Below the pieces are notes generated by a model, which searched no databases, was not told the origin of the DNA, and saw only the letters and a program-made list of their open reading frames with translations. The translations under genes were made by a program, and so were the position numbers. From NCBI GenBank assembly GCA_000814665.1, contig JWIH01000012.1, positions 62,001 through 126,000 of the forward strand: a DNA stretch of 64,000 bases. Reading direction: 5' to 3'. The stretch comes from Pseudoalteromonas flavipulchra NCIMB 2033 = ATCC BAA-314 (GTDB taxonomy: Bacteria > Pseudomonadota > Gammaproteobacteria > Enterobacterales > Alteromonadaceae). Positions 46,331 through 56,485 of the stretch are shown in pieces; within the stretch, counting starts at the first letter, position 1; every line of letters starts with the position of its first letter.

Positions 46331-46723
46331 TTAGTTAGTTGAAGGTAACTCCATAATGCCATCAATCTCAACTTGTGCGCCTTTTGGTAGTTCTTTTACA
46401 CCAATTGCAGCACGAGCTGGATATGGCTTTCTAAAATACTGAGCCATGATCTCGTTGACCGTTGCAAAGTTACTCAGAGCAGTTAGGAAGATATTAACCT
46501 TAACCATATCCTGTAACTCGCCACCAGCCTCTTCACATACTGCGATAAGGTTTTTGAACACTTGGTGCGTTTGCTCTGCAAAATCTTCAGAAATAAATTC
46601 CATCGTCTCTGGCACCAATGGAATTTGACCAGATAAATAGACCGCAGTACCAACTTTTACCGCTTGGTTGTAAGTGCCAATTGCTGCTGGCGCTTTATCT
46701 GTTGAAATAATAGCTTTGTTCAT
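46331..46723 (-). CDS. ridA: RidA family 2-iminobutanoate deaminase
   Basis: This 130-residue enzyme hydrolyses reactive enamine/imine intermediates from PLP enzymes. The sequence from [20 protein letters not shown] through [13 protein letters not shown], the [20 protein letters not shown] segment with the key Arg, and the terminal IDGIMEL are typical of RidA. The start at 46723 follows AAAGGAAC; its ribosome site overlaps the end of spoT, so the two genes are coupled. Confidence 0.95.
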   Translation of the reverse strand: MNKAIISTDKAPAAIGTYNQAVKVGTAVYLSGQIPLVPETMEFISEDFAEQTHQVFKNLIAVCEEAGGELQDMVKVNIFLTALSNFATVNEIMAQYFRKPYPARAAIGVKELPKGAQVEIDGIMELPSTN

Positions 46724-46733
46724 TAATGTTCCT

Positions 46734-48836
46734 TTATTTTTTACGATACACGCGTTGTACATCTGGCATCACTCGAATTCGGCGCATAATATCAGCGACA
46801 TGAATTCGGTTTTTCACGGTAATACCTAAATCAATCACGTATAAATTACTTTCTTTTTCGTCCGTTGCGATTTCGACAATGTTAGCTTGAGTCGTCGCAA
46901 CCACATTGGTTAATTTAGCCAACGCACCTTGGTGGTTAATAATTTCCACACGCAGCGCTGCTATATATTCTTTCTCTGGGTTGTCTTCCCACTTCACGAC
47001 GAAGTACTTCGAACGCTCGTTGCGCCAACCCTTAATATTTTTACATTCTTGGCGGTGAACCATTAGGCCTTTGCCTTGGCTCATATATGCTGTGATAGCG
47101 TCACCCGGCACAGGACGACAACATTTAGCATAGGTTACCAACATGCCTTCTGTTCCGATTATCGCGGCTTTAGCACGTTTAGCAATATCTTCTACCGCAT
47201 TATCATCTTGCAGTAAACGCTTCGCTATCAACACGCTCATGATATTGCCACAGCCAATCTCAACCAGCAGCTCCAACAAGGTATTGAGGTTATGCTCTTC
47301 AAGTACGTTGTCGATTTGCTCTTGAGCAATATCATCTAGCTTATACTCACCCAGTGCCGAGTCGAGCAAACGACGGCCTAGTTGGATCGCCTCTTCTTCT
47401 TGTTGGCTCTTGAGGTAATTGCGGATCCCAAGGCGTGCTTTACCCGTTACCACAAAGTTCAGCCAAGTAGCGTTAGGGTGTGCACCTGAGCTAGTAATAA
47501 CCTCGACCGTTTGGCCGGTATCCAGCGCTTTACTCAAAGGATAAGGCTTACGGTTTACACGAGCACCTACACAGGTATTACCCACATCGGTATGCACGGC
47601 ATAGGCAAAATCTACCGCCGTTGCGCCCATAGGTAACTCAACAATGCGGCCATCTGGCGTAAAGACGTAAATTTCTTCTGGGAATAATTCGGTTTTAACG
47701 TTTTCCACAAATTCAAAAGACGAGCCTGCACTTTGCTGCAGTTCAAGCAAGCTTTGCATCCACTGACGCGCACGCTGCTGCGCGGTATGGCCGGCATTAT
47801 CGCCTGACTTTTTATACATCCAGTGCGCCGCTACCCCTTTATCCGCCATATGATCCATATCGTGAGTACGAATTTGGATTTCTACCGGAATACCGTGCGG
47901 GCCTACCAGCGACGTATGAAGCGACTGGTAACCGTTGGTTTTCGGTACTGCAATATAGTCTTTAAAACGAGTTTCAATTGGCTTATATAAATTATGCGCA
48001 ACGCCTAGCACACGGTAGCAAGTATCTAGGTTGTCGACATTGATCCTAAAGGCGTAAATGTCCATTACCTCGTTAAACATTAACTCTTTATTCAGCATCT
48101 TGCGGTAAATACTGTATAAGTGCTTTTCACGGCCTTTTACTGAGCCTTGAATACCCGCTTCTTCCAATCTAGATTCTATCTCAGACTGAATATTGCTGAT
48201 CACTTCTTTACGATTACCACGTGCTTTGGCGACTTCGGAACGTAACGCACGATAGCGCATTGGATATAACGCCTGAAACCCGAGATCTTCTAACTCATTT
48301 TTAATATCATGAATACCAAGGCGGTTTGCAATTGGTGCATAAATCTCTAGTGTTTCGCGGGCAATTCGACGACGCTTGTCAGGACGCAAAGCACCTAGCG
48401 TTCGCATATTGTGCGTTCTGTCTGCAAGTTTAATAAGGATGACACGAATATCCTGCGTCATCGCCATGATCATCTTACGATAGTTTTCGGCTTGGAACTC
48501 TTTTTTATCTTTGAAGCTCAGTTTATCGAGCTTTGACACCCCTTCCACCAACTCAGCGACCGTATCGCCAAAGATCTCTGCTAAGTCGTCTTGGCTAAAG
48601 TCAGTATCTTCAATAACATCGTGCATCAGCGCAGCCATGAGTGTTTCATGATCAAGCCTCATGCTCGCAAGGATCTGGGTTACTTCTACTGGGTGAGTGA
48701 TATAGGGCTCACCGCTAGAGCGCGTCTGTCCCTCGTGTGCCTCACGGGCCACGACATAGGCTTTTTGCACCAAATCGACGTCTTCTGGTGACAAATATTC
48801 TGAGATTTTCTTTTTGAGGCCTTCAAACAGATACAT
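46734..48836 (-). CDS. spoT: Bifunctional (p)ppGpp synthetase/hydrolase SpoT
   Basis: This 700-residue stringent-response enzyme has all domains: an HD hydrolase with [16 protein letters not shown] and [13 protein letters not shown] (about 45-150), a synthetase domain with [13 protein letters not shown] and [16 protein letters not shown] then [21 protein letters not shown] (about 230-350), TGS (about 390-450) and a C-terminal ACT domain (about 625-700). The intact His-Asp motif indicates hydrolase activity. It lies downstream of gmk and rpoZ but is separated from rpoZ by a terminator-like hairpin. Confidence 0.97.
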   Translation of the reverse strand: MYLFEGLKKKISEYLSPEDVDLVQKAYVVAREAHEGQTRSSGEPYITHPVEVTQILASMRLDHETLMAALMHDVIEDTDFSQDDLAEIFGDTVAELVEGVSKLDKLSFKDKKEFQAENYRKMIMAMTQDIRVILIKLADRTHNMRTLGALRPDKRRRIARETLEIYAPIANRLGIHDIKNELEDLGFQALYPMRYRALRSEVAKARGNRKEVISNIQSEIESRLEEAGIQGSVKGREKHLYSIYRKMLNKELMFNEVMDIYAFRINVDNLDTCYRVLGVAHNLYKPIETRFKDYIAVPKTNGYQSLHTSLVGPHGIPVEIQIRTHDMDHMADKGVAAHWMYKKSGDNAGHTAQQRARQWMQSLLELQQSAGSSFEFVENVKTELFPEEIYVFTPDGRIVELPMGATAVDFAYAVHTDVGNTCVGARVNRKPYPLSKALDTGQTVEVITSSGAHPNATWLNFVVTGKARLGIRNYLKSQQEEEAIQLGRRLLDSALGEYKLDDIAQEQIDNVLEEHNLNTLLELLVEIGCGNIMSVLIAKRLLQDDNAVEDIAKRAKAAIIGTEGMLVTYAKCCRPVPGDAITAYMSQGKGLMVHRQECKNIKGWRNERSKYFVVKWEDNPEKEYIAALRVEIINHQGALAKLTNVVATTQANIVEIATDEKESNLYVIDLGITVKNRIHVADIMRRIRVMPDVQRVYRKK

Positions 48837-49033
48837 TCACACTCCAATGTTTCAGAGAAGCTATACTCGGCGAGTATAAAACGGGTTACAAGCTAGTTAC
48901 TTAAGAATATACGATGAAACACCAGCAATGCCAATGAACAATTTATGCTACTTGTTAGGAAATTAAAGGCGTTACGCGTTGTGTAATGTGCTGGCGATTT
49001 ATACCAATTTGCTTAATTTCAATTGCTATAAAA

Positions 49034-49065
49034 CAATAATGCCAGCAAAAAAGCTGGCATTATTG
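49034..49065 (-). terminator. Hairpin between rpoZ and spoT
   Basis: CAATAATGCCAGC (49034-49046) pairs perfectly with GCTGGCATTATTG (49053-49065) around six A; on the minus strand TTTTATAG follows. It would end rpoZ transcripts before spoT, which is unlike the compact rpoZ-spoT operon of enterobacteria. Confidence 0.85.
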
Positions 49066-49084
49066 AATCTAGACAGTGGTTGGA

Positions 49085-49360
49085 TTAGCGATTGCCACCA
49101 ACGATTGCAGCTACTGCAGCAAGCTCTGCAGCTTCTTGGTGTTGCTGCTCTTCACGGTCGATAATATCAAGCGAGTCAGTGGTGACAAAACCTTGCTCAA
49201 TTTCACGTAGCGCGATTACGGTTGGCTTGTCGTTTTCAGCATCAACCATAGGATCTTTACCGCCTACAGAAATTTGGCGAGCGCGACGCGCTGCTACTAA
49301 AATCAAGTCAAAGCGGTTACCAATTTTATCTACTGCATCTTCTACAGTTACGCGAGCCAT
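49085..49360 (-). CDS. rpoZ: RNA polymerase omega subunit RpoZ
   Basis: This 91-residue subunit starts [20 protein letters not shown] and contains [15 protein letters not shown] and [15 protein letters not shown], the conserved omega segments that clamp the beta-prime C-terminus. The sequence also carries the MAR start next to beta-prime needed for ppGpp site 1. It lies 102 bases downstream of gmk with a hairpin in between. Confidence 0.97.
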   Translation of the reverse strand: MARVTVEDAVDKIGNRFDLILVAARRARQISVGGKDPMVDAENDKPTVIALREIEQGFVTTDSLDIIDREEQQHQEAAELAAVAAIVGGNR

Positions 49361-49391
49361 CGAAGCACTCCAAATTCAGTTCATTATGCAA

Positions 49392-49421
49392 AAGGCTAGT
49401 TTACTGTATGTCTAGCCTTTC
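49392..49421 (-). terminator. Hairpin between gmk and rpoZ
   Basis: AAAGGCTAG (49392-49400) pairs with CTAGCCTTT (49413-49421). On the minus strand the stem ends in CTTTTGC. It may reduce read-through from gmk into rpoZ. Confidence 0.65.
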
Positions 49422-49462
49422 GCCAAGTATTGATGGTTAAAAAACCTCAGGTTAAAAAGTAA

Positions 49463-50086
49463 TTATTTTAGCAAGTCGGCGATAAGCGCTTGATGACGGA
49501 TAGACTGTGCTTGTTGCTCAAGTCTTGCGGCAATAACAATATGTTCAAGTTCACCGCGTGTTTGCTCAAAGTCATCATTGACAAGAATATAGTCAAACTC
49601 GTTATAGTGTGAGCTTTCTGATTTCGCTTCAGCCATGCGACCTGCAATTACTTCTTGAGAGTCTTGACCACGACCATTTAAGCGCTTTTCTAGCTCCGCA
49701 GTTGAAGGAGGTAAAATAAAGATAGTCTTTACTTCAGGCATCAACTCACGCACCTGACGCGCACCCTGCCAGTCGATATCTAAAAACACATCAATACCAG
49801 CGGCAAGCTGATCTTCTATCGCTTGTTTTGAAGTGCCGTAGTAATTTTCGAATACTTGTGCCCACTCAAAGAAATCGCCTTTATCGATCAGCTGCTTAAA
49901 TTCATCAACCGAGACAAAGTGGTAATGTACGCCGTTTTCTTCGCCTGGACGAGGAGTACGCGTAGTGTGAGACACCGACACTTTAATATCGTCGTGCTTT
50001 TCCAATAACGCTTTGATTAAACTTGATTTACCCGCACCAGAAGGCGCAGAAAGGATAAACAGATTACCGCGTGTAGGTGATGTCAT
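49463..50086 (-). CDS. gmk: Guanylate kinase Gmk
   Basis: This 207-residue enzyme phosphorylates GMP to GDP. It has the P-loop [19 protein letters not shown], the GMP-binding [20 protein letters not shown] and the [15 protein letters not shown] segment. The ATG at 50086 is chosen for the conserved [17 protein letters not shown] start; an ATG two codons upstream is equally possible. It heads the gmk-rpoZ-spoT-ridA block. Confidence 0.96.
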   Translation of the reverse strand: MTSPTRGNLFILSAPSGAGKSSLIKALLEKHDDIKVSVSHTTRTPRPGEENGVHYHFVSVDEFKQLIDKGDFFEWAQVFENYYGTSKQAIEDQLAAGIDVFLDIDWQGARQVRELMPEVKTIFILPPSTAELEKRLNGRGQDSQEVIAGRMAEAKSESSHYNEFDYILVNDDFEQTRGELEHIVIAARLEQQAQSIRHQALIADLLK

Positions 50087-50293
50087 AGTCATTCTCAACA
50101 ATTAGTACCGGCCGAGTGGTATTGGTTTACTCAAGTCTGCCGCAGAGCTAAAAGCGGGCATTATACCGAGTAACGTATAAGAATACACTAGGGATGAGAA
50201 TAAGGAAAAGTCGAGGAATAAATTCAGCGTTGTGAGTAACCCAGAAACCTATCACTGTGCTAAATTTATTCCTCTAAAACAGAATGTTATTTT

Positions 50294-50800
50294 GTCGCTT
50301 ACAGCGGCGCCTACCAAGGTGCCCACCCAGTAGGAGCGAGTTCACCTCGCGATCTCTTAACCGCCCGCTGCGTGAAGCATCTCCTACCAAGATATTCACC
50401 CAGTAGGAGCGAGTTCATCTCGCGATCTTTTAACCGCTCGCCGCGTAAAACATCTCCTACCAAAGTATTCACCACGTAGGAGCGAGTTCATCTCGCGATC
50501 TTTTCACTGCTCGCTGCGTAAAGCATCTCCTACCAAGGTATTCACCCCGTAGGAGCGAGTTCACCTCGCGATCTCTTAACCGCTCGCCGCGTAAAGCATC
50601 TCCTACCAAAGTATTCACCCCGTAGGAGCGAGTTCACCTCGCGATTTTTTAACTGCTCGCCGCGTGAAGCGGCTCCTACCAGGGTATTCACCCTGTGGGA
50701 GCGAGTTCATCTCGCGATCTCTTCACAGCTCGCGCATAAAACATCTCCTACCAAAGTATTTACCCCGTAGGGACGAGTTCATCTCGCGATCTGTTTAAAG
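50294..50800. repeat. REP-like palindromic repeat array, seven units of 73 bp
   Basis: The motif GTAGGAGCGAGTTCAYCTCG begins at 50330, 50403, 50476, 50549, 50622, 50695 and (as GTAGGGACGAG) 50767, a spacing of exactly 73 bases except 72 at the last. Within each unit GAGCGAGTTCAYCTCGCGATC folds back (GCGAG/CTCGC), and a second half GCTCGCCGCGTAAAGCATCTCCTAC is the inverted, diverged partner. The two halves make a REP/BIME-type unit. The array fills the 708-base gap between gmk and asnA. A related array in the opposite orientation follows recG. No transposase is here. Confidence 0.9.
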
Positions 50801-51790
50801 CAAATCAGCTATGCTGCTACGTACTTCTTCAGGCCATACCCCAACTTGTACCTGACCAATGTGCTGCTTTTGCAACAGCAACATCACTAAACGCGATTGG
50901 CCAATACCACCTCCTATGGTTTGTGGTAATTCACCCGCAACTAACTGTTGGTGCCAATCTAAACTCAAGCGTGCTTCGTCATCGGTTAATTTAAGCTGTC
51001 TTGCAAGCGAATCAGGACAAACACGAATACCCATTGACGAGATTTCAAATGCGTCTTCTAGCACCGGGTTCCACACCAAAATATCACCGTTAAGCCCTTG
51101 GTATTTGTCGCATGTTGGCGTTGACCAATCGTCATAATCCGGCGCGCGAACGTCGTGAATCTTACCGTCACCAAGCTCACCACCAATGCCAATTAAAAAT
51201 ACCGCGCCATATTCTTGGGCAATCGCTTTTTCACGTTGCTTGGCTGTGAAATCTGGATACATAGTGCGTAATTCTTCACTGTGTACAAAGGTAATTTTCT
51301 CAGGGAGGAATGCCGCAATGCCAAACTCATCCTCAACCACTTTTTCCGTTGCTTTAATTGAGCGATAAAGGGTTTCTACCGTTTCTTTTAGTTTTGCCAG
51401 CGAGCGCTCACTGTTTTCGCAAATCACCTTTTCCCAGTCCCACTGATCCACATAGACAGAATGGATTGGCGATAGCTTATCTTCGTCTGGGCGTAGCGCT
51501 TTCATGTGCGTATAGAGGCCTTCGCCTTTAGCAAAACCATAATCGCCTAGTGTTTTACGTTTCCACTTAGCAAGTGAATGCACTACCTCGAACTGCGCAT
51601 CCGGTAGCGTTTTCACTTTTACCTGTACCGCCTGCTCGTGGCCACTTAAGTTGTCTTGAATACCATCGCCCAAACGCGCCAAAATAGGCGCTTGTACTTC
51701 AACTAAACCCAATTGCTCGGTTAGCTGTGCTGAAAATACTTGTTTTACTCGTGCTATCTGTTTTTGTGTCTCTTGATACTTGCTCAACAT
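50795..51790 (-). CDS. asnA: Aspartate-ammonia ligase AsnA
   Basis: This 331-residue ammonia-dependent asparagine synthetase is related to class II aminoacyl-tRNA synthetases. Conserved segments include [21 protein letters not shown] N-terminus, [25 protein letters not shown] and [16 protein letters not shown] near the end. It lies divergent from asnC, its presumed regulator, across about 160 bases. The stop lies within the last REP-like unit. Confidence 0.96.
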   Translation of the reverse strand: MLSKYQETQKQIARVKQVFSAQLTEQLGLVEVQAPILARLGDGIQDNLSGHEQAVQVKVKTLPDAQFEVVHSLAKWKRKTLGDYGFAKGEGLYTHMKALRPDEDKLSPIHSVYVDQWDWEKVICENSERSLAKLKETVETLYRSIKATEKVVEDEFGIAAFLPEKITFVHSEELRTMYPDFTAKQREKAIAQEYGAVFLIGIGGELGDGKIHDVRAPDYDDWSTPTCDKYQGLNGDILVWNPVLEDAFEISSMGIRVCPDSLARQLKLTDDEARLSLDWHQQLVAGELPQTIGGGIGQSRLVMLLLQKQHIGQVQVGVWPEEVRSSIADLL

Positions 51791-51951
51791 GGTTAGGTCC
51801 TCATTCCCGAATTTGTCGTTTTGTTGAGTCTATATTTAAAGAAACCGACACAAACATCAATAACCATCAACAAAAACACCTTTACATAATTATTTTCATC
51901 AAAAATATGCTATAAATTTTATATAAACGACAATTGTTAATGGATATTTAC

Positions 51952-52410
51952 ATGGAAAATTATGAGATCGACAATCTGGATAGATCCATCCTTCATGCTT
52001 TAAAAGAAAATGCACGAACGCCCTACGCGGAATTAGCAAAAAGATTTGCTGTTAGCGCCGGTACCATCCATGTTCGGGTCGAAAAAATGAAGCAAGCGGG
52101 GATCATTGAAGGGACTCAAGTAAGCATTAATGCCAAACGACTTGGTTATGATGTCTGCTGTTTTATCGGAATAAACTTAAAACACGCCGGCGACTACCCG
52201 GGAGCCATCGCACGTTTAAAAGAATTTGAAGAAGTTGTTGAGGCTTACTACACCACGGGCAATTACAGCATATTTATCAAAGTGATGGCGCGCTCCATCG
52301 ACCACCTTCAGGATGTGCTTATTAATAAAGTGCAGACCATTGAGTCTATCCAGTCAACCGAAACACTAATCTCACTGCAAAACCCGATTCAGCGCACCGT
52401 TATGCCCTAG
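51952..52410 (+). CDS. asnC: Lrp/AsnC family regulator AsnC
   Basis: This 152-residue regulator matches the AsnC start MENYEIDNLDRSILHALKEN and has the winged helix with AELAKRFAVSAGTIHVRVEK, then the RAM ligand domain (TTGNYSIFIKVMARSIDHLQ). The internal ATG at 51952 is chosen over upstream TTG/ATG codons because it gives the family start and GGA lies eight bases before it. It is divergent from asnA and would activate it when asparagine is low. Confidence 0.95.
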   Translation: MENYEIDNLDRSILHALKENARTPYAELAKRFAVSAGTIHVRVEKMKQAGIIEGTQVSINAKRLGYDVCCFIGINLKHAGDYPGAIARLKEFEEVVEAYYTTGNYSIFIKVMARSIDHLQDVLINKVQTIESIQSTETLISLQNPIQRTVMP

Positions 52411-52460
52411 CTTCTTTTTTGTTATAATCGCGGGAATTTTTTGATTAGAGTAGTAAGTAG

Positions 52461-53159
52461 ATGGCTGAGAATAGATTCCATCGTGTAAAAAGCGTATTAG
52501 ATAGACGCCAAACCGACCTCACAGTGTGCCTAGATGAAGTACATAAGCACCATAATCTGTCAGCAATTGTGCGTACCGCAGACGCGGTTGGCTGTCACCA
52601 CGTACACGCGGTATGGCCACAAGATCAAAGACGGTTAACAAACAATACCTCAGGCGGCAGCAAAAATTGGGTTGAAACCCATATGCATGAGGATATAGAC
52701 CAAGCTGTTGCGACAATTCGTGAACAAAACCCAGGTGTACAATTATTAGCAACCAACCTTAGCGATAGCGCCGTTGATTTTCGTGAAATTGATTACACCA
52801 AACCTACCGCAATTATTGTCGGTCAAGAGCGTTTAGGGATCTCAGAGCGCGCACTTGAGCATGCGGATCAGCACATCGTGATCCCAATGCAAGGTATGGT
52901 GCAATCACTCAATGTGTCTGTTGCTGCAGCGCTTATTTTATACGAAGCGCAGCGCCAAAGAGATGCAGCAGGACTGTACAAACGTACAGATATGATGGAT
53001 CCTGTGGTAAAACATAAGTTACTATTTGAAGGATGTCATCCAATCATTGCAACCCGCTGTCGCGAAAAAGGGCTACCTTACCCGGCACTTGATGAGCACG
53101 GTGAAATCGTTGCAGACGACGCTTTTTGGGACATTCTTAAGTTTACGCAGAAGAAATAA
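52461..53159 (+). CDS. trmH: tRNA (guanosine-18-2'-O)-methyltransferase TrmH
   Basis: This 232-residue SPOUT methyltransferase modifies G18 in tRNA. It has SAIVRTADAVG (motif 1, Arg catalytic), AIIVGQERLGIS (motif 2) and IPMQGMVQSLNVSVAAALIL (motif 3, the trefoil knot). It precedes recG by 28 bases and forms the usual trmH-recG pair, here on the opposite strand from spoT and separated from it by asnA-asnC. Confidence 0.96.
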   Translation: MAENRFHRVKSVLDRRQTDLTVCLDEVHKHHNLSAIVRTADAVGCHHVHAVWPQDQRRLTNNTSGGSKNWVETHMHEDIDQAVATIREQNPGVQLLATNLSDSAVDFREIDYTKPTAIIVGQERLGISERALEHADQHIVIPMQGMVQSLNVSVAAALILYEAQRQRDAAGLYKRTDMMDPVVKHKLLFEGCHPIIATRCREKGLPYPALDEHGEIVADDAFWDILKFTQKK

Positions 53160-53187
53160 ATAACGCGGATCGCGCTAGAGGATTAGC

Positions 53188-55275
53188 ATGTCGACACCAA
53201 ATTTGGCCACTTATCCAATCACCGAATTAAAAGGCGTAGGCCCAAAAGCGGCCGAGCGTTTGGCCAAACTTGGCATTCAATCGGTGCAAGACATGTTATT
53301 TCACCTTCCGCTGCGCTATGAAGATCGTGCCCGCACCTATCCTATCTGCGAGCTGCAAGCGCATAGCCATGTCAGTATTGAAGCCGAGATTGAACGCAGC
53401 GAAATCACGCAAGGCAAACGCCGCATGTTGGTGTGTTATGTTAATGATGGGACGGGGCGGATCGCGCTGCGCTTTTTCAACTTTAATGCGGCACAAAAAA
53501 ATGCCATGCAAGCGGGCAAAATAATCCGCTGTTTTGGTGAGGTTCGTCGTGGTAATTATGGCTTTGAAATGGCACACCCAGAATACAGCATCAAAGAGAC
53601 ACGCTCAGCACCGAGCGATCCGAGCCTTGCGACGCTTACCCCAGTTTATCCTACCACCGAAGGGTTAAAGCAACTGAGCATTCGGGCAATTGCCGATCAA
53701 GCCGTTGAGTTACTGCGCAAATATGATGTACCAGACTATTTACCAGCTCAATATCGGCCATCACAGCAAAGTGTAAAAGAAGCGCTGTTATTACTGCACC
53801 GTCCACCACAGGAAGTCGATTTAGCGCAATTAGAGCTCGGGCAACACCCCGCGCAAGCACGATTGGCGTTTGAAGAGTTGTTGGCGCAAAACCTCAGCTT
53901 GCTTAAGCTAAGACAAAAAGGCCAAGCGGTAAAAGCGGTTGCACTACCGCCCAGCAATCCACTTGAAGTTCAGTTTTTGTCGGCCTTGCCATTTGCCCCC
54001 ACCAATGCCCAAAGTCGAGTAGTGGCGGAGATTAAAGGCGACCTACAACATCCCTACCCCATGATGCGATTGGTGCAAGGGGATGTTGGTTCAGGAAAAA
54101 CGCTTGTGGCAGCGCTTAGCGCGTTAACGGCTATCGCACAGGGTTACCAAGTAGCACTGATGGCACCCACTGAGATCCTATCCGAACAACACGGCATCAA
54201 CTTCCTTAATTGGTTTGAACCTATGGGCATAGAAACCGTATGGCTGGGTGGTAAAACCAAAGGTAAGGAACGCACTCATGCGCTTGAGCGTATTGCTTCA
54301 GGGCAAGCACAGATGGTGGTCGGCACCCATGCGTTATTCCAAGAGCAAGTGCAGTTTTCTAACCTTGCGCTTATCATCATCGACGAACAACATCGTTTTG
54401 GTGTGCATCAGCGCCTAGCGCTAAGAGAAAAGGGAAAGTTTGGCGATTGCTATCCGCATCAGTTAGTGATGACCGCAACCCCAATCCCGAGAACCTTGGC
54501 AATGACGGCCTATGCAGATCTTGAAACCTCAATTATCGACGAGCTACCACCGGGCAGAACACCAATCACGACCGTCGCCGTGCCAGACACCAGACGCAAT
54601 GAAGTGATAAAAAAAGTACAAAAGGCCTGTGTTGAAGATAAACGTCAAGTTTACTGGGTATGTACGCTGATAGATGAGTCGGAGGCGTTACAATGCCAAG
54701 CCGCAGAAGACACCGCCAAAGCACTTGCCGAAGCCTTGCCTGAACTTAATATTGCGCTGGTACATGGCCGTATGAAAGCCCAAGAAAAACAGGCCATCAT
54801 GGACGAGTTTAAACAAGGTCATACCCATGTGCTGGTTGCCACAACCGTGATTGAAGTTGGCGTGGATGTACCCAATGCTAGCCTTATCATCATTGAAAAC
54901 CCTGAGCGTTTGGGTCTGGCGCAGCTTCACCAATTACGCGGCCGTGTTGGTCGTGGACAAATCGCATCACATTGTTTACTGCTTTACCATGCGCCACTGT
55001 CGGTCACTGCACAAAAGCGTTTGGGAGTGCTTAGAGAAAGTAACGACGGCTTTGTCATCGCTGAGCGTGACCTTGAGATCCGCGGCCCGGGTGAAGTGCT
55101 TGGTACAAAACAAACTGGATTGGCAGAGCTAAAAATTGCCGATCTTAGCCGTGATAAACATTTATTACCGCAAGTGAGAAGCCTCGCTTTTACCGTGCTA
55201 AAAAACCACAGCGATATTGTTGACCCGATTATCTGGCGCTGGATGGGTGATAAGAGCGAGCTGGCAATGGCGTAA
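53188..55275 (+). CDS. recG: ATP-dependent DNA helicase RecG
   Basis: This 695-residue helicase remodels stalled forks and branched DNA. An N-terminal wedge domain with an OB fold (about 60-150) is followed by Walker A QGDVGSGKTLVA, the DEQH box LIIIDEQHRFGVHQR, GTHALFQE, TATPIPRTLAMTAY, and the C-terminal helicase part with ATTVIEVGVDVPNAS and QLHQLRGRVGRG. Length is full. A REP-like repeat array begins 25 bases after its stop. Confidence 0.97.
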   Translation: MSTPNLATYPITELKGVGPKAAERLAKLGIQSVQDMLFHLPLRYEDRARTYPICELQAHSHVSIEAEIERSEITQGKRRMLVCYVNDGTGRIALRFFNFNAAQKNAMQAGKIIRCFGEVRRGNYGFEMAHPEYSIKETRSAPSDPSLATLTPVYPTTEGLKQLSIRAIADQAVELLRKYDVPDYLPAQYRPSQQSVKEALLLLHRPPQEVDLAQLELGQHPAQARLAFEELLAQNLSLLKLRQKGQAVKAVALPPSNPLEVQFLSALPFAPTNAQSRVVAEIKGDLQHPYPMMRLVQGDVGSGKTLVAALSALTAIAQGYQVALMAPTEILSEQHGINFLNWFEPMGIETVWLGGKTKGKERTHALERIASGQAQMVVGTHALFQEQVQFSNLALIIIDEQHRFGVHQRLALREKGKFGDCYPHQLVMTATPIPRTLAMTAYADLETSIIDELPPGRTPITTVAVPDTRRNEVIKKVQKACVEDKRQVYWVCTLIDESEALQCQAAEDTAKALAEALPELNIALVHGRMKAQEKQAIMDEFKQGHTHVLVATTVIEVGVDVPNASLIIIENPERLGLAQLHQLRGRVGRGQIASHCLLLYHAPLSVTAQKRLGVLRESNDGFVIAERDLEIRGPGEVLGTKQTGLAELKIADLSRDKHLLPQVRSLAFTVLKNHSDIVDPIIWRWMGDKSELAMA

Positions 55276-55299
55276 GCCTGAAGCGCCAAATGATATAGA

Positions 55300-55537
55300 G
55301 ATCGCGAGGTGAACTCGCTCCCACTAGCGCGTTTTGTAGGTCGAGATTTATCTCGACAGCATAAGCTGAAATGTCGGAGCCGCTTTATGCGGCGAGCAAT
55401 TAAAAGATTGCGAGGTGAACTCGCTCCCACTAGCGCGTTTTATAGGTCGAGATTTATCTCAACAGCATAAGCTGAAACGTCGGAGCCGCTTTACGCGGCG
55501 AGCAATTAAAAGATCGCGAGATAAACTCGCTCCCACA
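55300..55537. repeat. Second REP-like array, 106-bp period, opposite orientation
   Basis: GATCGCGAGGTGAACTCGCTCCC starts at 55300, 55406 (one change) and 55512 (as ..GAGATAAACTCG..), so there are two full units of 106 bases and a third start. This is the complement of the 50.3-kb array motif. Each unit also has GTAGGTCGAGATTTATCTCGACAGC, a separate small palindrome, and CGGAGCCGCTTTAYGCGGCGAGCAATT, which is the inverse of the second half-motif. It occupies most of the 363-base gap between recG and the hydrolase gene. Confidence 0.88.
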
Positions 55538-55638
55538 AGCCCACAATTCACTCATACAAAATAACCCATCGCGCTACGCTTGCTTCTTTTATCAAAGCTT
55601 GGCTACCATCTCTCTACATCAACTAAAAAGACTCAAAA

Positions 55639-56301
55639 ATGAATCCTTTACTACGCGCTGTATGCGCCTCCTTTGCCGCTTGCGTGGCGTCAATCGCCTC
55701 AGCAAAAGCAGTTTACCCAGATGTACCAGAGCAGATTAATCCATCTGCCAAATATGTTTTTTACTCTCATGGCTATATCGTTGAAGGTGATAATGAAACC
55801 CCTGTTCATAAGCGCTGGGGTAAATATGACTTTCCAGCCATCAAACAAGCATTAAGCGACGATACTTATACGCTAATTGCTGAGCATCGCCCTAAAGGCG
55901 TCGCACCAGAAGCGTATACAAAAACCTTGGTTAGCAAGGTTCACAAATTACTGGACGCGGGCGTCAGTGCTAGCAACATTACACTCGTGGGGTTTTCTCG
56001 CGGTGGCGCGTTAACGATAATGGCAAGTGATGCATTAAAAAATGATGCCATTCACTACGTGGTACTAGCAGGCTGTGCTGGACTTATCAAAAGTAAAACC
56101 GAGATTCAACTCTATGGCAAGGTGTTGTCCGTTTACGAAACCTCAGATCAAGTGGGTTCTTGCGATTTTGTGAAAGCACGCTCTGCAAACCTCAAAAGCT
56201 TTACAGAGCTTTCGATTTCAACCGGTAAGGAACACGGCGCTTTTTATCTCCCGAGAGATGAGTGGTTAAAGCCCGTTAAAAGCTGGATTTTAAACCACTA
56301 A
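55639..56301 (+). CDS. Secreted alpha/beta-hydrolase-like protein
   Basis: This 220-residue protein has a signal peptide (about residues 1-23, ending IASAKA) and an alpha/beta-hydrolase fold: YVFYSHGYIVEGDNETP (oxyanion region), the nucleophile elbow LVGFSRGGALTIMA with Ser at about 119, and candidate acid and His residues in the ETSDQVGSC and STGKEHGAFY segments. It is probably a periplasmic esterase or thioesterase-like enzyme; the substrate is unknown. It stands alone between the repeat array and the TetR operon. Confidence 0.78.
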   Translation: MNPLLRAVCASFAACVASIASAKAVYPDVPEQINPSAKYVFYSHGYIVEGDNETPVHKRWGKYDFPAIKQALSDDTYTLIAEHRPKGVAPEAYTKTLVSKVHKLLDAGVSASNITLVGFSRGGALTIMASDALKNDAIHYVVLAGCAGLIKSKTEIQLYGKVLSVYETSDQVGSCDFVKARSANLKSFTELSISTGKEHGAFYLPRDEWLKPVKSWILNH

Positions 56302-56432
56302 ACCATTAGCACGTCGCTATAACAATGACGCGCCGTGCTGAGCCTTTCTTCAGAACCTATCTACACACAAAATTCCTATTTTGAAAACAAAACTCTGTTT
56401 ACTTATTGCACTTTTAAAATTGCTCTCTATAA

Positions 56433-56469
56433 TTGAACCTTATTCGAATATCATTCGAATAAGGTTCAA
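56433..56469. promoter_or_regulatory. Perfect 17-bp inverted repeat, presumed TetR operator
   Basis: TTGAACCTTATTCGAAT (56433-56449) and ATTCGAATAAGGTTCAA (56453-56469) are exact inverted copies with a three-base spacer (ATC). The palindrome ends 16 bases before the TetR start codon and just upstream of its AAGGAG site, where a bound repressor would block transcription of the tetR-MFP-RND operon. A rho-independent terminator role is unlikely because no T run follows. Confidence 0.85.
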
Positions 56470-56485
56470 CCTCTAAGGAGAAACG

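Noticed and set aside
50294..50800. Possible CRISPR array (regular 73-bp period)
   Set aside because: The segments between the core repeats are themselves conserved and palindromic, so there are no unique spacers, and no cas genes are near. It is a REP/BIME-type array.
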